DNA from: Phoebastria nigripes
Taxonomy: Eukaryota > Chordata > Aves > Procellariiformes > Diomedeidae
Direction of reading: 5' to 3'
NCBI GenBank assembly: GCA_035582835.1
Contig: JAYKAV010002319.1
Span: forward strand, 992,001-1,056,000
Length of the DNA: 64,000 bases
Part shown: piece by piece, positions 53,301 through 64,000 of the stretch
How the letters are laid out: each line of letters starts with the position of its first letter
Numbering within the stretch: position 1 is the stretch's first letter
Notes under the pieces: generated by a model
Database searches by the model: none
Told to the model about the DNA's origin: nothing
The model's input: only the letters and a program-made list of their open reading frames with translations
Translations under genes and position numbers: made by a program

Positions 53301-54223
53301 AGATCTATGCTCAGCAAGTGTTTGGAAGTTTTTTAATTAAGCAGCACACATTCTCTAGGATGCATTTCAGGATGCATTCCTTAAAAATCAACTAGGTGTA
53401 AACTCTAATTTTTTTTCAGTTTTCAAAGGAGCAATACTGGTCAAGCAGCTGCCTGCATGAGGCATTAGTGATTCATGAAGACTACATATAGTTGGAGTAA
53501 AATCCAAGAAACAGTGACATGAAAGATTCAGGGCTCCTGCTAGTTGTAGTTTCTCCACTGAGAACCCTATTACTACAAATTATGTTTCACAAACCATACA
53601 TGTACAGTAAAACCTGCAGAGATACTGCCTGCCTCACTACCCTAAAAATAACTTTCCTTAGGAAAGTCATCAGGAGGTCATACATTATGCTAGATAGGCA
53701 CTTCCAGTACGTACCCCCAGTTTTTCCCACCCAAACTGAACTGAAGCCAAAAGCCAGAATTAATGAGAACTCATCTGCTCAAAACTGAAGATATGCTCAT
53801 TAGCAAGACCTGAAAAATGAAAATTCTAGCTCTTGCCACACTAACGCCTTTTTACATGCTGAAGTTCTTTTGAAGCTGACTGCACCAGCTTAGGGCTCCA
53901 CTGAAAAATGGCATTCCCTCAGTGTTACTCTCAAAATACAAGAGAAATGAGTTAGACTATTGAACGGAACAACAAGAACAGACAAAAAAAAGGCAAGTTT
54001 TAAGCTTAATAAACAGATGGAATCATCTCACTACTAGAAGGCAGTTTTCTCACCTGAAACAGAAATAAAAAGGTAACTAATTTTGAGCAAGAGTTGTCCC
54101 CTAGAAGCAGAAGAACCACCAGAAGTTACTCCCAGCATACCTTTGGGGAAAAACAATTCTTGCTAGTTATCACTGACAGCATGACAACCTAGAAACTCTT
54201 TTTCAGGTAGAGTCAAGAAATGA
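50366..54223. other. AT-rich noncoding DNA between two CR1 copies
   Basis: Unique sequence. No gene, RNA gene or further transposon is recognised. A short CACACACA patch lies near 52795-52806. Confidence 0.55.
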
Positions 54224-54957
54224 GAATAGAATAGAATATTTCAGTTGGAAGGGACCTACAACGATCATCTAGTCCAACTGCCTGACCAATTCAGGGCTGA
54301 CCAGAAGTTAAAGCATGTTNTTAAGGGCCTTGTCCAAATGCCTCTTAAACACTGACAGGCTTGGGGCATCAACCACCTCTCTAGAAAGCCTGTTCCAGTG
54401 TTTGACCACCCTCTCAGTAAAGAAATGCTTCCCAATGGCCAGTCTCAACCTCCCCCGATGCAGCTTTGAACCATTCCCATGTGTCCTATCACTGGATACC
54501 AGGGAGAAGAGATCAGCACCTCCCTCTCCCCTTCACCTCCTCAGGAAGCTGTAGAGAGCAATGAGGTTGCCCCTCAGCCTCCTCTTCTCCAAACTAGACA
54601 AGCCCAAAGTCCTTAGCCGTTCCTCATAGGACATGCCTTCCAGCCCTTTCACCAGCTTTGTTGCCCTCCTCCAGACACATACAAGGACCTTTGCATCCCT
54701 CTTAAATTGTGGGGCCCAGAACTGCACACGGTACTCCAGGTGAGGCTGCACCAACACTGAATACAGTGGGATAATCACCTCTTTTGACCAGCTGGTTATA
54801 CTGTGTTTGATGCACCCCAGGATGCCGTTTGCCCTCTTGGCTGTCAGGGCACACTGCTGACTCATATTGAGCCTGCTGCCAACCAGCACCCCCAGATCCC
54901 TCTCTGCAGGGCTGCTCTCCAGCCACTCCTCTCCCAATTTATACTTGTGCCTGGCAA
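54224..54957 (-). mobile_element. CR1 LINE fragment, 5'-truncated, minus strand
   Basis: About 730 bases of CR1 3' end in reverse orientation. At the low-coordinate side the reverse complement of the tail (ATTCTATTCTATT) and of the 3' UTR (TTGGAAGGGACCTACAACGA on the plus strand) is clear. Upstream the coding part is nearly intact. The tail and 3' UTR differ from the plus-strand copy at 49717, so the two belong to different CR1 subfamilies. One N lies at 54320. The truncated 5' end continues into a foldback (54921-55000). Confidence 0.95.
54533..54957 (-). pseudogene. CR1 reverse-transcriptase C-terminal fragment
   Basis: About 140 codons are open in one frame. Peptides typical of the CR1 ORF2 C-terminal region appear in order: [86 protein letters not shown]. 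The catalytic FADD-type motif lies further upstream in CR1 and is absent here. The frame ends at TGA after FLRR, where related copies read on, and the 5' part is missing. It is noncoding today despite its open frame, which indicates a fairly young insertion. Confidence 0.9.
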
Positions 54958-55000
54958 GAAATGTTGCCGAGCACAAGTATAAACTGGGAGAGGAGTGGCT
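54921..55000. repeat. 37-bp inverted repeat (hairpin) at the CR1 5' end
   Basis: The left arm 54921-54957 lies inside CR1. The right arm 54964-55000 is its reverse complement with three mismatches, and the loop is six bases (GAAATG). The right arm therefore is a short inverted copy of CR1 itself (coding for HKYKLGEEW on the plus strand). CR1 similarity stops at 55000. Confidence 0.92.
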
Positions 55001-56314
55001 GTTGTTGAATGAGTACTGAAGACAGTGGAAAGGAAGACTTGAAACAAGGAACACATATGAAAGACTGGTTCATCATTAACTGTTTCAGCAGTCTTAGCTC
55101 CAGCATTTTGAATTAAATGACAAAAGTCACAAAAATCCAAAGCTGTTAAATTATAAAATGCCCAATCTCTAAAAGAGAATTATAATACAATGAACAAATG
55201 GGCAGGAGGGAACATCACCACGCATAACCTACTTGTGTCCATCATGGAGAGGCTGAACCAGACAAATCTGGTTTTAGTTTGTCCAACAGGAGCAAAAGGA
55301 TGGAAGAGGATTGACATGAGCCTATCTGCAGCTCATGTTTTTCATACTAATTCTACCTTCTCCCACAGTTTTGCTGTCTTGATTTGGGAAATGACATAAA
55401 ACTAATACTAATATCAAATCAATTTAACTAGCCCTTCAATTAAGTCAGAAGCCAAGCTTAACTTCATTTTCCCTTCAAAACTAAATCACAATGATGTACA
55501 AAATAATGGTATACCACTAATTCTGCTCTATCATGCACCTAACAGATACACAGCATTTGATGCTGTGTTACGGGAGTCAGGTGTTTTTCACTCAATCCAC
55601 TAGAAATCACTGAATTAGGAATCACACAGTCCCAGCAGCATTACTTTCAAGATCAAGTATCAATCATATAATCACATTTTAAGTAATCAGCTGCTCCCTC
55701 CCAACACACCAACACTTACTGCACTGCAAAGTTTGAGATATAAACAGTATGACTTGAAGGTGAGGCGTACACTGAATGCCAGTACCAACCTACATTTGGC
55801 CAAAGATGTAGTTTAGTAAGACAATTGATCAGCTAGTCAGCCACACAATATATGTAATTAAATGGCTGAGAACAGTTAGCACTATTAATATTTAATTACC
55901 TTATTTAATAAGGGCATATTTTTACTAATGCTTCATATAACTTTTTTTTAAAACAGGTTTAAATATGTTGTCTTAAAGAAAGAATACACACCAAAACATT
56001 ACTAAGTTATTTTACCATTTATTTCAAGTGCTTAGCTTCTGTAACAGCTACAGTACAAGAACCGTAGTCCCATAAGAGAAAGCCATATGAATAAAGAAAA
56101 AGTGTTGTCCTTTCAAGCTATCATATACACAAGATTTATTTTCTTCAAGTTCCAGGCACAGTAGTGTTTCACCATTAACAGCTTCTTAACACATGATTCA
56201 ACATAGCCCAGATCAATGCATGAAGCACACAAAATAGCACATGGCAGTGAATATCAAAAGGGCATTGATTCAATAATGCAGCATCTCTAATTCTACTAAC
56301 TCCCAGAGAAAGAA
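55001..56314. other. AT-rich noncoding DNA
   Basis: Unique sequence up to the assembly gap. No gene or repeat family is recognised. Confidence 0.55.
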
Positions 56315-56529
56315 NNNNNNNNNNNNNNNNNNNNNNNNNNNNNNNNNNNNNNNNNNNNNNNNNNNNNNNNNNNNNNNNNNNNNNNNNNNNNNNNNNNNNN
56401 NNNNNNNNNNNNNNNNNNNNNNNNNNNNNNNNNNNNNNNNNNNNNNNNNNNNNNNNNNNNNNNNNNNNNNNNNNNNNNNNNNNNNNNNNNNNNNNNNNNN
56501 NNNNNNNNNNNNNNNNNNNNNNNNNNNNN
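56315..56529. other. Assembly gap (215 N)
   Basis: The only long run of unread bases in the window. Its right edge is inside the 20-bp minisatellite, and its left edge (CAGAGAAAGAA) is also purine-rich, so the missing sequence is most likely more of the repeat. Confidence 0.98.
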
Positions 56530-56624
56530 AGAAGAGAGAAAGCAAGAAGAGAAGAGAGAAAGCAAGAAGAGAAGAGAGAAAGCAAGAAGAGAAGAGAGAA
56601 AGCAAGAAGAGAAGAGAGAAAGCA
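56530..56624. repeat. 20-bp purine minisatellite
   Basis: Four perfect copies of AGAAGAGAAGAGAGAAAGCA (56545-56564, 56565-56584, 56585-56604, 56605-56624) and a partial 15-base copy (56530-56544) next to the gap. One strand is pure purine except for one C per unit, so triplex (H-DNA) structure is conceivable. The copies are identical, as expected for a recently expanded, length-variable array. Confidence 0.95.
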
Positions 56625-59195
56625 CTTGTATCACAGCAACTTTACCTGCTCATGACCTCAAGTACATAGTTTTTGGAATACAACCAAATTTGCTGCAGCA
56701 TGATGAGGGCTGGAAGTCAAAGTGCACTATAAGACATGGTTTACACCAAAATAGAAAGCCATGAATGGGTGTTGGCAGCAGGGGAATCCCCTTCCTTCTT
56801 GCTGCTATTTATACTGAAGGCAAGTAAGGTCATTTCCAATTTAAAACTCAGTTCTCAAAGCAACTTCTGCAGGGGAGGGAAAAAGAAATGAAAGGTACAA
56901 GTATTTCAAACACAACATTCTACGGCAGTGATTGGAAAGCTTCGTAAGCCAGCATGACACACTTTGACCATTTCTACAACACAAACGAGTCAAAGTCAAC
57001 ATTTAGTGTTCTGTGTATAACTTTTACTTTAATGCCAAATGCAGTGAACTTAGAAGTACCTGGCATTGAAATGAGGAGTAAATAGGGGCTTCCAGAGAAA
57101 AACATGCATGAAATTATACTAAGTGTTGATGAGATTCGCTTTAAAACTCAGCTAAACTATAGCTCAAAAAGTAGAATCCAGATTAAGAGACTATGAAGAT
57201 TTACACTGGTTGAATCAAGATCCTCTTGTGTGGACTTAACATGCTCAAAGTCTTTCAAAAACTGTATTTGAGAAAAAGGTGACAAGTCACAGCCATTTAC
57301 GTAACATAAGCACCTCCAGCTTCACTGTACTTCCTGTGTGCACTACCACACTCAATGTGTTTCCTCCACAGCAAGGTTAGATTCCTCACTAGTTTGCAAA
57401 CAACTACTGCATGCCTAAATCCCACCCCTTAACGTGATGATTTGACAGCAGCATTTCTGCAACATTCAATACACGTCAATCCATGAATAAGATCCCTGTC
57501 TTTACATAGAATATAGCAAACTGAGAAGAAAATGGTATTAATGACAATTGTTCAGCATGGATGGTGCACCTCTGTGATGCTGGAACAACTCGGTAATGAG
57601 CATTTCTTACAAAGATTTGGAATGAAATATTTGTTGCCAAACACATCCAACACAAAACCAAGGATTGTCTTCAGTATCAGCACCAGGCAACTGGAATAGA
57701 TGTTCCCTATTAAGAGTGGCTAAGGAAGAACCAAATAAGAGCAAGTGTCTGTCCTGTGATGTCAACCCTTCAAAGAAGGAACTGCTTCTTACAGAGGCTA
57801 AATGGTCTATCCTCGGTAACTGGACACAGGAAATTATTTTTATGGCATTTATCTGAAGTATTGAAACCCAAACCTAGTTAGAGAGACACATTTTTCCCAA
57901 GTCTTAGTTTTAATAAAATAGAACTGGCTGTTTCCAAAATAGAAACATAGGATACTAATTCTAGCAATGTATAAAACAATGAGTGCTTGCTATGCAGGCA
58001 GACACTCATCTTCCAATGAACGGCCCCTTTATTGTCACAGGCTGCACTCCAATATGCAGCTACTAAGTATTTCAGTAGTGCTTACCACAGCAGCAGTTTG
58101 GGGGAAAAAAATGCCCAAAAACCTTGAGGGGTGGGGGGCAAATTTAAGAACCAAAATCCAACAACCAAAATCCAAGAAGCTTATTTTTGAGTTTTGGGAT
58201 AAATAGTAACAGAAGGTAAAAGTGGATCCATTCTCAGTTACCCTAAGTATACACAATATTTACAGCGCACCAAAAAAGGACTGCTCAGATTCCAGGTGCA
58301 AGTCAAGGTTAGCAAGATCTTACCATTTCCTCTATTTTGCCATTAGAAACAAGCAAGAAACTTAAAAGCACATACTTAACAGTTCATCTTAATTTTAATT
58401 TTAACCAAACTTGCAACATATAAAATCCTAAACAAGGCACAAGTAGAGAGCAAGCCAGAAGCAAAAAATCTCCTTACAGGTTCTTCAGCCAAAGTAGCAT
58501 TAATGCTCAGGAAGCTGGAATAAACTATAAGTTACATGTCACTGCAAGATGGGGTCAGTTACATCACTTTGAGTACAAAAAGAGAAATATATCCCCAGGC
58601 AAAATGGATCAAACACTTTTAACCTTTCCTGAATTGCTGACTATCTCAAGAAAAAATATCATTAGGTATGTAACCTAGCTCAAAAACATTAGGTTTGATT
58701 TTTAATATTCACTAAGAGATGGCAATTCACTCATCAAGGACAAAAGGTGCACTTTCATAATCAAAAATAACTGAATTTGTCACTGTACACCATTGTCAAA
58801 AAAATACTGAAACAAGTGTTTTCAGAAGTGATTTTCAGATTATTATGCCAGTACCTTGGATATCCAAGCTTATAATTGAAGGACATGCTTCACATGTTCT
58901 TATCCTAATACACAGTGTTAAATACAATAGCCTCATTCACCTATACTGTTTGTTTATTTTTATCCTGCTAACTAATAATTTTAGGAAAAAAAAAAATGTT
59001 GCTACATTTTAACCATAATTGTGGGCAATTCTTGTTCAGTGATACTATAAACACCACTGGATTCTGAGTATCAGCTGTACAGGAAACAAAACCCCTACAA
59101 CAATAAGGTTAGGCATGTCATTTGTTGCCTACACTTAAAGTAGCATCTATCAATCAGCCAGACCTCCAATGGGCCACCTCTGGAAGCTGCCAATA

Positions 59196-59228
<33 letters not shown>

Positions 59229-62200
59229 ATGCAGCAATTTGAATGTATTAGGTTTCCTAAAAAAGTGCATACTTTTGCAAATTAAGAAAAGACTTTTCAC
59301 ACTATTAACACTGATGTGCAAAATCTACTCTCCGAGTTTCTCAAGTATCATCAGAATACAGCAATTCAGATTTGTTATTTCCATCATGCTCAGTAAGTAC
59401 ATGAAAGATTACTGGAGAATGGGATGTGAAAGAAGGGATAGAGTTTTATTCTCTGCAAGTTTAATAAAGCTTCGAACTCAAGCCGTAGGTCAAAATATGC
59501 CTGCGAAGTCAGTATTTCAATTTAAATTTTCAAATCCAAACCTGACATTTGGGCTTAGGAACTCAATTTGCTATGACACACATAGTTACTTCCCCCTTGC
59601 CCATCAATGTCTTTGCCTTCACCTTTGACAGAGTAATTACATGCCTGTAATGCTTCTGAGAAGGGTAAAATCCTGATCACTCAGCCAACCCTATATATGC
59701 AAGGCAAGAAAAAAAACTGTTCCCCCTAGGCTCTCAACTTAAATTGTGCTGTTTGTGGCTGAAGTTGAGGACTTCTATTGTAGCATGCATAACCACATCA
59801 ATCCTGCCCGTATGGCTACCCAGCTCTGATCGCCAAAAGTGCCAGTCCACAGATTGGCTACATGCTGTGTGAAGAGAATGAAGTATCAGATGACAGGAGA
59901 ACTTGGCCTTAAACTATCAAACCCACTCTTCTCTAAGACAGAATGAAGAAACCAAAAATGGATGCCAGTAATTCATCGATACAAGGTACGATACATCATC
60001 ATTCTATGCAAGAGAATGGTGCAAAAATAGTTCCAGATTTCAACTCATGTCTAGACACTTCGGCAGCTTAAGCACAAAGACTGGTCCTTGTCTCTGACTT
60101 AAAATAACCGTGTTAAAGCATTCAAAATCAATACCATGTACTCCTGAGTCTTTCTATTTATCCTTAAGTAGTCAAACAAATAATCTTAAAGTTAGATTAT
60201 TTCCATTCTTCAAAATAAATGAATACATAGTTCTTTCTGATGATCAACACTAATTAGGTGGATTTATTTTGATGTGTGGGTTGAAATATCGTAAGTAGTC
60301 ACCTGCCAAGGCCACAGGCTGTATCGGTTCCCATTTAGACAGATTCAAGACATCATATACATGCTTATCTTACACACACATTCCCTCAGAGCCATTACTC
60401 TCATGTACACAGATTTCCATAGTGCTTCAAAGGCTTTGACTTGTGCCTCTGTGTATAACTGAAAATTTGTGTTCAGTAGATTAGAAGATACCAAGCATAT
60501 GTGACAGAAAGCACAACTTCACCATCTCATTAATAACTTACATTGTCTTCAAGTGTAGTAACTGTCATACAGCAAAGTTATTCTTTTGACACTTTATGGA
60601 GGCAGCCCAAACTACTATGTATAAAATGCTTTTGGAGTCATTTATAAAGTGTAATTCATCTCTATAAACCTCCTCAAAAAAACAACAGAAAACCTTTCTT
60701 TACTTGAACACTACCACAGTCCCCCTTTCTTATAATTACAAAACTGTGTTTTATATTGTATGTACAGTTTTCTACATTGCCTGAAGTAGCACTTTTCTAA
60801 CTTGTAAGCCTAAACCCATAGGGCATAGGTGTAACCTAGGGCACTAGGAAGTCAAATATATTTTCCTTAATTTTCAGGATCCCATGGTCACTACGGAGAC
60901 CTAAACAATAACTACCTCTATTTCGCATTTCCAGCTTATATGATTGTTAACAACACCTTAAAAAACAGTAAGTGCAGTCAAAGCAGTTGCATAGGTATCT
61001 CAGTGGAACAAGAACTTGAAACAGTAGCTCAGAAGAGGCAAGCACCCGGTTCAATGTGAGAAGGTATCAACATTAACACACACTTCATATAGATCTAGAA
61101 GTGTGCAAACCTCTTCCTGTCTACACTGTTTTATGTAGAACTAAACATAAGTTTCTATGTATTTGGAATCATTAAACAGCAGACACTAAAGCAGGACAAC
61201 AGAGCACGCATGGGAAAATCAGTTTTTTTCTGATTCAAAGATTTCAAAGCTGAGTTACTGGGAAGTTCGTTTTTTCCACTACCTGGTAAGCATTGCCTTT
61301 TGCCCAGATATTATTTTCTCTCAAATGCTCAAGAAACACTGCTCCTTTGTTCAGTTGCAGGAGACAACTATTGCAAGACTTGCCCCCAAACAAGCCAAGA
61401 ACAGACATTTAGAAACCACTAGCTACAACTATAAAACTGAAATTAAGGTTTATTATACTCGTAAGTTGCAGCACCCTGCAGACTTTTCCAGAGAATCTCA
61501 GAACAGTTTAACACATCAGCTTATTTCTTCCAGCTCAAAAATCAGACTCTTCTAAAAGTAAATACTTGTTTCAAGTGCTTTGGTTGTTTATTCATTCCAC
61601 TAGGAAGATACAGCACTGTATCATTCATTTGCAGTATAACATCTAGGTTAGAGAACCTTAAGCACACTTGGTCTTTATCACGCTTGAGAGAAGATAGCAG
61701 CCACTGTCCACTGTGTATTGGACAGATAATTTAAAGCTTTGCATAATAGAGAAGTCGACTTTGACAAAGCAGCTATTATTATCAAAACCCTCCTAAGGGT
61801 ATCCTCTTTACACAAAGGATCTTGATAGCTAGCTTTAGAGCACCATACTGATTCATGTATTCCACCGCAAAAAGAGACGGGAAGCTTTTCTCTTCTGTGT
61901 GCCAAAAAAGCATTTCAAAGTAGGTATATCCGAATACGTAGCAACAAGCACTATAACCTCTACCTACCTAGCCACATAAGGTGCCATCTGGAGCCATCCA
62001 TGTTCCCTGACACCAGGCTCAACTCTGAGGTCAATGCTTGTTGATGGTGTCTTTGATCCCTACTTTCTTAAATAAGCAAACAAGCCTTCAATGGAAACAA
62101 AGGGATGCTGGAAATGCGTATTTTCAGTCTTCAAAGTTCTGCTCTAAATCCACTCTTTAGTTAACTATTAGTCAGGATTTCTGTCTTCCACATGACACTA

Positions 62201-64000
62201 AAGCTTTTGTGCTGAACACAGATTCCTCGTTACAAACTTGCACTAAGATACTGCATACCACTTGAGTTTCATTTCATTGTTCCCAAGACATCCATTATAG
62301 AACCAGAGTATGCCTAGCAATAACCCAGATTCACCTGTTTACATTCTTCACCAAGCCTTATCATTTTGAATTTTTTCTGCAAATACTTCCGTTTGGCCCC
62401 ATTTTGCATCAGCTGCATTCTGGAGAACGAGCTGGTTTCGTGCAAGCATTCCACAACTCTAAACAAGAAGAAACATTAAAGAGAAGCAAAGGCTAGCCAC
62501 TGTCGTACTTGTTGCAGCTCCTCTATCATATGTGCAGTTGTTTCACTAGCTGATAGTCCCTGATACACTCACACTGATCAAAATAGAAGATTGTCAAAAG
62601 ACTGCATTCCGCTAGCTACTAACAAGACAGTCATACTCCTTAGGCAAGCTTGATTATACAAATACTAGGTTTTCATTAGCTTATTATTTATAAGGAAGCA
62701 TTTTCCTATTGCTTAGTTGAATATCCCCTGAATGCTGTCAGAAGAAAGCTTTTCTAATTCTAAGCTACTTGGAGATATCTTAAGTATGAATTGCTTAAAT
62801 TTCAAATGGCAAATTCCCAACAAGCACAATTATTTCAAACATCTGTAGATTGACCAGGAAGAAAGAAAACAACTGACTTCTATTAAACACTAGAGGCCCA
62901 AAAGGAAGATAAATTCGACTTGCACAAGTCTCCAACATCCTGATTCACTTGTCATGTGTCATGGGAGAGTTAGGTCCCATAGAATAAATGTAAAGAAAAA
63001 TGTCCCAAATAAAAGAAAGGTAAATTGGAGACTCTTCTTACAGAACAACTTAACTCGAGAAGAAAAAAAAATTCTATTAAACACATCAGAAATAAGTGTT
63101 GGTACCAAATACAATTGTTCTAGAAAGTCTGTTTCTATGAAGAGATGGTTGCTTTCTGTATCTGAACATGGTAGTACAAAGACTATTTCACAGGTAGGAA
63201 TGCAATTTTGGTTTAAATAATGAAAGGTACACCTCAAGCAAGAAATTTGAAATTAGTATATAGTCCAGAAAAAAACCCAATTAGTCAATACCACACTACT
63301 GCAAATCTTCAGTCTTTACAAAGCTGTAACTACAGTTTTAAAAAAAGGTGCTTTTCTCATTTTTCTTTTTATTCTTTTATTTTCTGTCTTCATTCTACAT
63401 TTTTTCCTTTGGTTTTAAGAAGTGCCTTGTAAACAACTTTCAGAAAGCAACTCCGTGCTTTATCTTCCCTTTTCACCCAAAGGACTGTTATCTGCAATCC
63501 CACCTTGCTTCTGCATCTTCTTCAGGGGCTAAAGTTGTACTTCATTCCTTACAACTCACGTGACGGCTACAGAAAGCTGAGCTGTACATGAAGAGATACA
63601 CTTATTGGGTGGGTACCAAGACAGTACTGGTGCCTGATAGCAGATGTTTAGCAGGTACTTGAAATTTATCTCTAAGGGAAGACGCTGTAGCCTCAGGCAG
63701 GATGAGAACTACATTGTGTTGGCTGCTAAATGGAGTAAGAATTGCTGTCCCTTCTTAGAAGTCCCACACGGAAAAAAACCCCAACCAAACAAACAAAACT
63801 TCAATCATTTAGGAATGCTTATTTCTAAAAGTTTAACTGGCAAGACCTAAGGCCACAATTCACAACGGCATGCTCATAAAAATTTGCATGCTGTCACAAC
63901 ACATGTGGGTCACGTTACTAAAAACCATATTTTAAACTACAAGAACGTGAGGCAAGTGAAGACAAGGAATTCTAACCAGGGAAATGCACAAATGGTTCAG
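56625..64000. other. AT-rich noncoding DNA to window end
   Basis: No recognised gene, RNA gene or transposon. A direct repeat AACCAAAATCCAA lies at 58149-58161 and 58163-58175. A T27 run lies at 59196-59222 and a T-rich patch at about 63349-63415. Open frames are all of chance length (longest 129 codons, 59239-59628). Confidence 0.55.
59196..59222. repeat. T27 homopolymer
   Basis: Twenty-seven T on the plus strand, followed by AAAATAATG. It could be the reversed poly(A) tail of an old retrocopy on the minus strand, but the adjoining sequence (59150-59195) is not recognisable as one. Confidence 0.9.

Noticed and set aside
56175..56634. Several minus-strand open frames of 110-136 codons
   Set aside because: They are open only because the gap is filled with N and the 20-bp repeat contains no stop in those frames.
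1..64000. Search for CRISPR arrays, bacterial operons, ribosome binding sites, plasmid or phage genes
   Set aside because: The CR1 elements, avian LTR and splice-like signals show vertebrate DNA; none of these bacterial features is present.

Overview
This window is noncoding DNA from a bird, most likely a neoavian species. The sequence is AT-rich. Two fragments of the CR1 LINE lie in opposite orientations. One complete solo LTR belongs to a bird endogenous retrovirus family that I recognise from its ends, its TATA/CRE promoter and its T-rich 3' part. T/G-rich tracts (TTTTG-like) recur through the window. I recognise no host gene, tRNA, rRNA or other known RNA gene. Outside the CR1 pieces and runs of unread bases, the longest open frames reach about 150 codons. 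My rough estimate is that chance gives this in 64 kb of such DNA on two strands. The window is therefore either intergenic or the inside of very large introns.

Layout: 1-13575 is unique AT-rich sequence with T/G tracts and a suspicious poly-C duplication (11805-11878). The solo LTR sits at 13581-14138, minus strand, flanked by the 5-bp duplication AGAGC. From 14144 to 49716 the sequence is unique, with homopolymers (G16 at 24611, T19A23 at 38436), small tandem duplications and a TATA/GATA-palindrome cluster near 20121-20154. A plus-strand CR1 3' end occupies 49717-50365. A minus-strand CR1 3' end occupies 54224-54957, and its truncated 5' end runs into a 37-bp foldback hairpin. A purine-rich 20-bp minisatellite (56530-56624) borders the only long gap (215 N, 56315-56529). 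From 56625 to the end the sequence is unique, with a T27 run at 59196.

I read for splice-bounded exons by eye and list the best candidates on both strands. Their confidence is low. Decoy exons are common in intron-like DNA. Some of these lie on opposite strands, some have stops in all frames, and neighbours on the minus strand mostly do not agree in phase. The one exception is 19717-19760 followed by 18170-18309: the phases match, but the second exon needs a one-base correction to stay open. RNA-seq or a protein search of these coordinates would settle whether a minus-strand gene crosses the window.
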